9,876 bases of DNA from Alphaproteobacteria bacterium UBA2723 (GTDB lineage Bacteria > Pseudomonadota > Alphaproteobacteria > RF32 > CAG-239), in the NCBI GenBank assembly GCA_002353835.1, contig DEKL01000071.1:1-9876 (forward strand). Direction: 5' to 3'. The position numbers were made by a program, and so were the translations under genes. The first letter of the stretch is position 1. Each line of letters starts with the position of its first letter. The notes beneath the pieces were generated by a model. It had not been told where the DNA came from. It saw nothing but the letters and a program-made list of their open reading frames with translations, and made no database searches. This document shows, piece after piece, positions 8,266 to 9,876 of the stretch.

Positions 8266-8279
8266 CAGGACAAGTCCTG
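8266..8279. other. short perfect inverted repeat just after dnaG
   Basis: CAGGAC-AA-GTCCTG begins 8 bp after the dnaG stop. As RNA it gives a 5-bp stem with a four-base loop, but no T-run follows on the plus strand, so it would be a weak terminator at best. It could be a protein-binding palindrome or a 3'-end stabiliser. The next ~70 bp (8280-8352) show nothing I can name. Confidence 0.4.
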
Positions 8280-8352
8280 CCGTTTCGTGTATAGCGCACA
8301 TCCCCTTAAACATCACCCTTCCGATAATTATGGCGACACAGCCACAAATTCC

Positions 8353-8381
8353 TTGACAACTATGCCTTAAAGAATTATAAG
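8353..8381 (+). promoter_or_regulatory. promoter of small RNA A
   Basis: Perfect TTGACA (8353-8358), a 17-bp spacer, and TATAAG (8376-8381). The predicted start is near 8388. It has the same architecture as two further promoters at 8729 and 8937. Confidence 0.8.
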
Positions 8382-8387
8382 CAAAGA

Positions 8388-8724
8388 CGAAAAAATTAAG
8401 ACTATCATATATATATGTCCTATAAACATAACCAATATAAATGTTGTGAAACATTATAAATTATAATTAAACATGTATGGAATAGCCCCCTCTTCAGTGA
8501 TTTCGGGGTTATTCATAAGGACCGGCTTTATTGTGAAACAAAGTCGTCTGCCTATGTATTATTGTGTTTATATTCACGGAGCAGTTGTGAAACCCCTCCG
8601 TTTCAAAGTCTTTTTTCATAACAAGCGGGAAACCGCTATCTCTCAAAACCAAAGGCAATCAAAACCTGTTGTGAAACAATGATTACCAAATTAAGCGCCT
8701 TTTTAAGATAAGGGCGCTTTTTTT
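8388..8724 (+). ncRNA. predicted multi-hairpin small RNA A (~337 nt)
   Basis: The limits come from the consensus promoter upstream and the terminator at 8693-8724. No good reading frame fills it: a 69-codon frame inside lacks a ribosome-binding site and cuts across the hairpins. Four copies of the GTGA-loop hairpin are present, at 8436-8458, 8524-8545, 8576-8601 and 8654-8687. Two other good stems occur: 8481-8513 (AATAGCCCC with GGGGTTATT, one G.T wobble) and 8624-8637 (AGCGG-GAAA-CCGCT, also a GNRA loop). The 5' ~45 nt are AT-rich with a CATATATATATG palindrome. I do not recognise the RNA family. Function is inferred only from architecture: several near-identical binding hairpins on one strongly promoted transcript suggest a protein-titrating or scaffold RNA. 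Confidence 0.75.
8693..8724 (+). terminator. intrinsic terminator of small RNA A
   Basis: AAGCGCC (8693-8699) pairs exactly with GGCGCTT (8713-8719) across a 13-nt loop, and a run of seven T follows (8718-8724). The next promoter's TTGACA begins only four bases later. Confidence 0.9.
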
Positions 8725-8728
8725 ATGC

Positions 8729-8757
8729 TTGACAAAACAATTTTCTTTTCTTATAAC
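8729..8757 (+). promoter_or_regulatory. promoter of small RNA B
   Basis: Perfect TTGACA (8729-8734), a 17-bp spacer, and TATAAC (8752-8757). The predicted start is near 8764. It sits directly behind the terminator of RNA A. Confidence 0.8.
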
Positions 8758-8763
8758 ACGAGC

Positions 8764-8932
8764 AACCAAACTACGATTATCATAGATTTATGTTTACTAC
8801 TACCTATGCTAAAAAGCGAGAGTAAGAGCTGTTGCGAAACACCTTTTGTTCTCAAGCCTCAATAAGAGGTAATTAACAGAGTAAATTTCATATTTTCAAT
8901 AAGAGCCGCTGTGAAGCGCCTCTTATTTTTTT
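8764..8932 (+). ncRNA. predicted multi-hairpin small RNA B (~169 nt)
   Basis: Bounded by a consensus promoter and a strong terminator. It contains two copies of the GNRA hairpin. The first, 8818-8853, has an 11-bp outer stem with some wobbles, a C.C mismatch, TGTT/AACA and loop GCGA. The second, 8898-8927, has an 8-bp outer stem, a C.C mismatch, CGCT/AGCG and loop GTGA, and itself serves as the terminator. A small stem CCTC-AATAA-GAGG lies between them (8857-8869). The 5' ~50 nt look mostly unstructured and would be free to pair with other RNAs. No reading frame of note. Family not recognised; it is clearly a relative of RNAs A and C by hairpin motif, promoter and position. Confidence 0.75.
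8898..8932 (+). terminator. terminator of small RNA B, formed by a copy of the GNRA hairpin
   Basis: AATAAGAG (8898-8905) pairs exactly with CTCTTATT (8920-8927), then a C.C mismatch, CGCT with AGCG, and a GTGA loop. Seven T (8926-8932) follow. The hairpin is both motif copy and terminator. Confidence 0.9.
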
Positions 8933-8936
8933 GCTC

Positions 8937-8965
8937 TTGACAAAAAAAATAAACTTACATATAAA
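8937..8965 (+). promoter_or_regulatory. promoter of small RNA C
   Basis: Perfect TTGACA (8937-8942), a 17-bp A-rich spacer, and TATAAA (8960-8965). The predicted start is near 8972. The -35 box begins five bases after the T-run of RNA B. Confidence 0.8.
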
Positions 8966-8971
8966 GGTTTC

Positions 8972-9349
8972 CAGAAAATTATCATTATGTAAACGCATAT
9001 GTACTTAAAGTGTTCATTTCACCGTGTTGTGAAATACCGTGAGATGAAATCAGAATATATAGAGGGTTCGGGTACGAGCAACTGCGAAGTTCCTTATGCT
9101 CATTTTGGTCGTGAACAATAGTTTTTCAAGCCAATTTTCTCTATTAATTCTGTTTTGTTCATAATTAAAGAAGCAACTGTGAAGTTCCTTCCTAACAAAA
9201 TACCTTAGTTTTTGCATAAAACTCTAAGGCTCATATGTTAGTATTACGGTTATCAAACCTGTTGTGAAACAGCATAACCGAATCGCGCGCGCAAGCCTCA
9301 GCCATTTCAGTACCATATTGGTAAGAAAAGCTTGCCGCGCGTTTTTTTT
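8972..9349 (+). ncRNA. predicted multi-hairpin small RNA C (~378 nt)
   Basis: Bounded by a consensus promoter and the GC-rich terminator at 9286-9349. Four GNRA-loop hairpins: 9020-9041 (inner GTGTT/AATAC, loop GTGA), 9076-9095 (AACT/AGTT, loop GCGA), 9170-9191 (AACT/AGTT, loop GTGA) and 9247-9280 (CGGTTAT/ATAACCG outer stem, CTGTT/AACAG inner stem). Other pairings: TGAACAA (9112-9118) with TTGTTCA (9155-9161), and a long stem 9192-9241 (CTAACA/TGTTAG, CCTT/AAGG, AGTTTT/AAAACT). No coding frame seen. I found no clear internal terminator or promoter, but a processing site or second start near 9150 cannot be ruled out, so this could be two RNAs. Family not recognised. Confidence 0.7.
9286..9349 (+). 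terminator. intrinsic terminator of small RNA C
   Basis: CGCGC (9286-9290) plus GCAAGC (9291-9296) pair with GCTTGC (9330-9335) and GCGCG (9337-9341), leaving one bulged C at 9336. Eight T follow (9342-9349). The 33-nt loop holds a small inner stem TACC-ATATT-GGTA (9311-9323). It is oriented for the plus strand only; no T-run follows on the minus strand. Confidence 0.88.
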
Positions 9350-9361
9350 ATGAGTAAATCG

Positions 9362-9876
9362 CTATTTTTTAAAGATTTTAAAGATTTTCTTCACGCTGTC
9401 GCTAACGACCTTTTTCCCCTGTTCAATATCTTCTTCATCAATCCGAACTTTACTTTTCAAGCGTTTAGCCTGTTCTTCCGCCCGTTGGATAGCGGTTGAT
9501 GTCACCTGTTTAATTTTATCAAAATGTTTATCAACATCTTCGGCCTTAATATTTAAGATATTTTTGATATTGATTCTTGCACGGTTCGGAACATTTGTTT
9601 CATGAGCCACCGGTTCCGTTGTTTTTTCTTCTGTTGCTTTTTCTTCTACCGTATCCGGCCACTTACCGATTTCAGAAACCTCCGTTTCTTTAAATTCGGC
9701 AATCGGCTGTTCATTAGCCGGTGCATCAGGCATTTTTTGGAAAGGTACGGGTGCCGGAGCATCAAGCGGTTCATCCGGAGCAGAAGTATCCTGTACGGGT
9801 GCCTTCCAATATTCATCTAAAGAATTAACTTTCGTTTCTAACGAATTGTTTGTAAATTCTTTATTATCATCATCAT
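9362..9876 (-). CDS. Hypothetical protein, C-terminal part (start lies beyond the right edge)
   Basis: The open frame continues to the window edge, with 170 residues visible, so the ATG at 9733 is probably internal. The visible part starts acidic and Asn/Asp-rich, passes through a Pro/Ala/Asp/Glu segment (APDEPLDAPAPVPF, then EEKATEEKTTEP), and ends in ~70 residues rich in Lys, Glu, Asp and Ile that read as amphipathic helix (EDVDKHFDKIK, AEEQAKRLKSKV, KKIFKIFKK). No membrane segment, zinc motif or catalytic motif is visible. The tail is strongly basic. I do not recognise the family. It is convergent with small RNA C: its stop is 12 bp from the RNA's T-run, so any read-through of the terminator would be antisense to it. 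Codon usage looks like the neighbouring genes. Confidence 0.65.
   Translation of the reverse strand, partial: DDDNKEFTNNSLETKVNSLDEYWKAPVQDTSAPDEPLDAPAPVPFQKMPDAPANEQPIAEFKETEVSEIGKWPDTVEEKATEEKTTEPVAHETNVPNRARINIKNILNIKAEDVDKHFDKIKQVTSTAIQRAEEQAKRLKSKVRIDEEDIEQGKKVVSDSVKKIFKIFKK

Larger units (their letters stand above)
8436..9280 (+). repeat. ten dispersed copies of a C.C-mismatch, GNRA-tetraloop hairpin
   Basis: Tetraloops are at 8446 GTGA, 8533 GTGA, 8587 GTGA, 8671 GTGA, 8834 GCGA, 8911 GTGA, 9029 GTGA, 9084 GCGA, 9179 GTGA and 9264 GTGA (first base given). The commonest form is RAG-C-NNYT-GYGA-ARNN-C-CTY, where RAG pairs with CTY and NNYT with ARNN around a C.C mismatch. Six copies (8577, 8824, 8898, 9020, 9076, 9170) have the C.C mismatch. 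The inner stem varies as TGTT/AACA, CGCT/AGCG, AACT/AGTT and GTGTT/AATAC while still pairing. The loop varies only at its second base, T or C, so it always remains GNRA. Copies at 8667 and 9259 have an AAACC internal loop on the 5' side instead. Spacing is irregular, unlike a CRISPR or simple tandem repeat. Confidence 0.85.

Noticed and set aside
8254..8454. 66-codon minus-strand reading frame
   Set aside because: It overlaps the dnaG stop, the inverted repeat and the RNA A promoter, with no recognisable protein features.
8473..8682. 69-codon plus-strand reading frame
   Set aside because: No ribosome-binding site, no family resemblance, and it runs through three hairpins of RNA A; best seen as chance.
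8662..9271. Hammerhead ribozyme suggested by the recurring GAAAC
   Set aside because: The required CTGATGA core strand is not found nearby; GAAAC here is the loop end plus the 3' arm of a simple hairpin.
8436..9280. CRISPR array (recurring GTTGTGAAAC-like words)
   Set aside because: The shared core is only about 10-17 bases, spacing is irregular (roughly 50 to 160 nt), flanks pair with each other rather than repeating, and no cas genes are present.
8436..9280. CsrB/RsmY/RsmZ family RNA
   Set aside because: The architecture is similar but the loops are G(T/C)GA, not the GGA-containing loops that CsrA/RsmA binds.
8388..9349. Retron or group II intron RNA
   Set aside because: No reverse transcriptase in the window, and no domain V-like or msr/msd inverted-repeat arrangement seen.
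8388..9361. Type III toxin-antitoxin locus (repeat RNA plus toxin)
   Set aside because: No toxin gene lies downstream on the same strand, and the repeats are separate hairpins rather than near-perfect tandem 30-40-mers. The only following gene is convergent.

Overview
The window is AT-rich bacterial chromosome (roughly 40% GC by eye) with compact operons. It most resembles a low-GC alphaproteobacterium, perhaps an uncultured host-associated Rhodospirillales-like lineage. The grounds are gene content and order: an ftsE-ftsX pair divergent from an MJ0042-type zinc-ribbon membrane protein, and a yqeY-dnaG pair. The lineage is inference, since no rRNA or other taxonomic marker is present.

Left half (1-4731, minus strand): transcription runs leftward through ftsE, ftsX, a membrane-anchored family-2 glycosyltransferase, and a WbsX/GH99-like glycan-active protein cut by the left edge. 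The cell-division ABC module is followed by envelope or surface-glycan genes. An imperfect 85-bp palindrome separates ftsE from ftsX. A 113-bp gap precedes the last gene.

Middle (4732-8257): a divergent intergenic region carries a good sigma70-type promoter reading right. It drives a three-gene operon: zinc-ribbon/single-TM protein, YqeY (GatB/YqeY family), and DNA primase DnaG. DnaG has its zinc-binding, TOPRIM and C-terminal helicase-binding regions intact.

Right part (8258-9361) holds no convincing protein gene and is the most interesting stretch. It contains three back-to-back transcription units on the plus strand. Each has a perfect TTGACA, a 17-bp spacer and a TATAAN -10 box, and each ends in a strong intrinsic terminator. 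Inferred RNAs are about 337, 169 and 378 nt. Together they carry ten copies of one hairpin: a variable outer stem, usually a single C.C mismatch, a 4-5 bp inner stem, and a GNRA tetraloop (GTGA or GCGA). The stems change sequence while keeping their pairing, which points to selection on RNA structure. I do not recognise the family. A plausible reading is a cluster of multi-hairpin small RNAs that bind one protein at many sites, architecturally like CsrB/RsmZ but with a different binding element.

Right edge (9362-9876, minus strand): the C-terminal part of an unrecognised soluble, acidic/proline-rich to helical protein, convergent with the third RNA.
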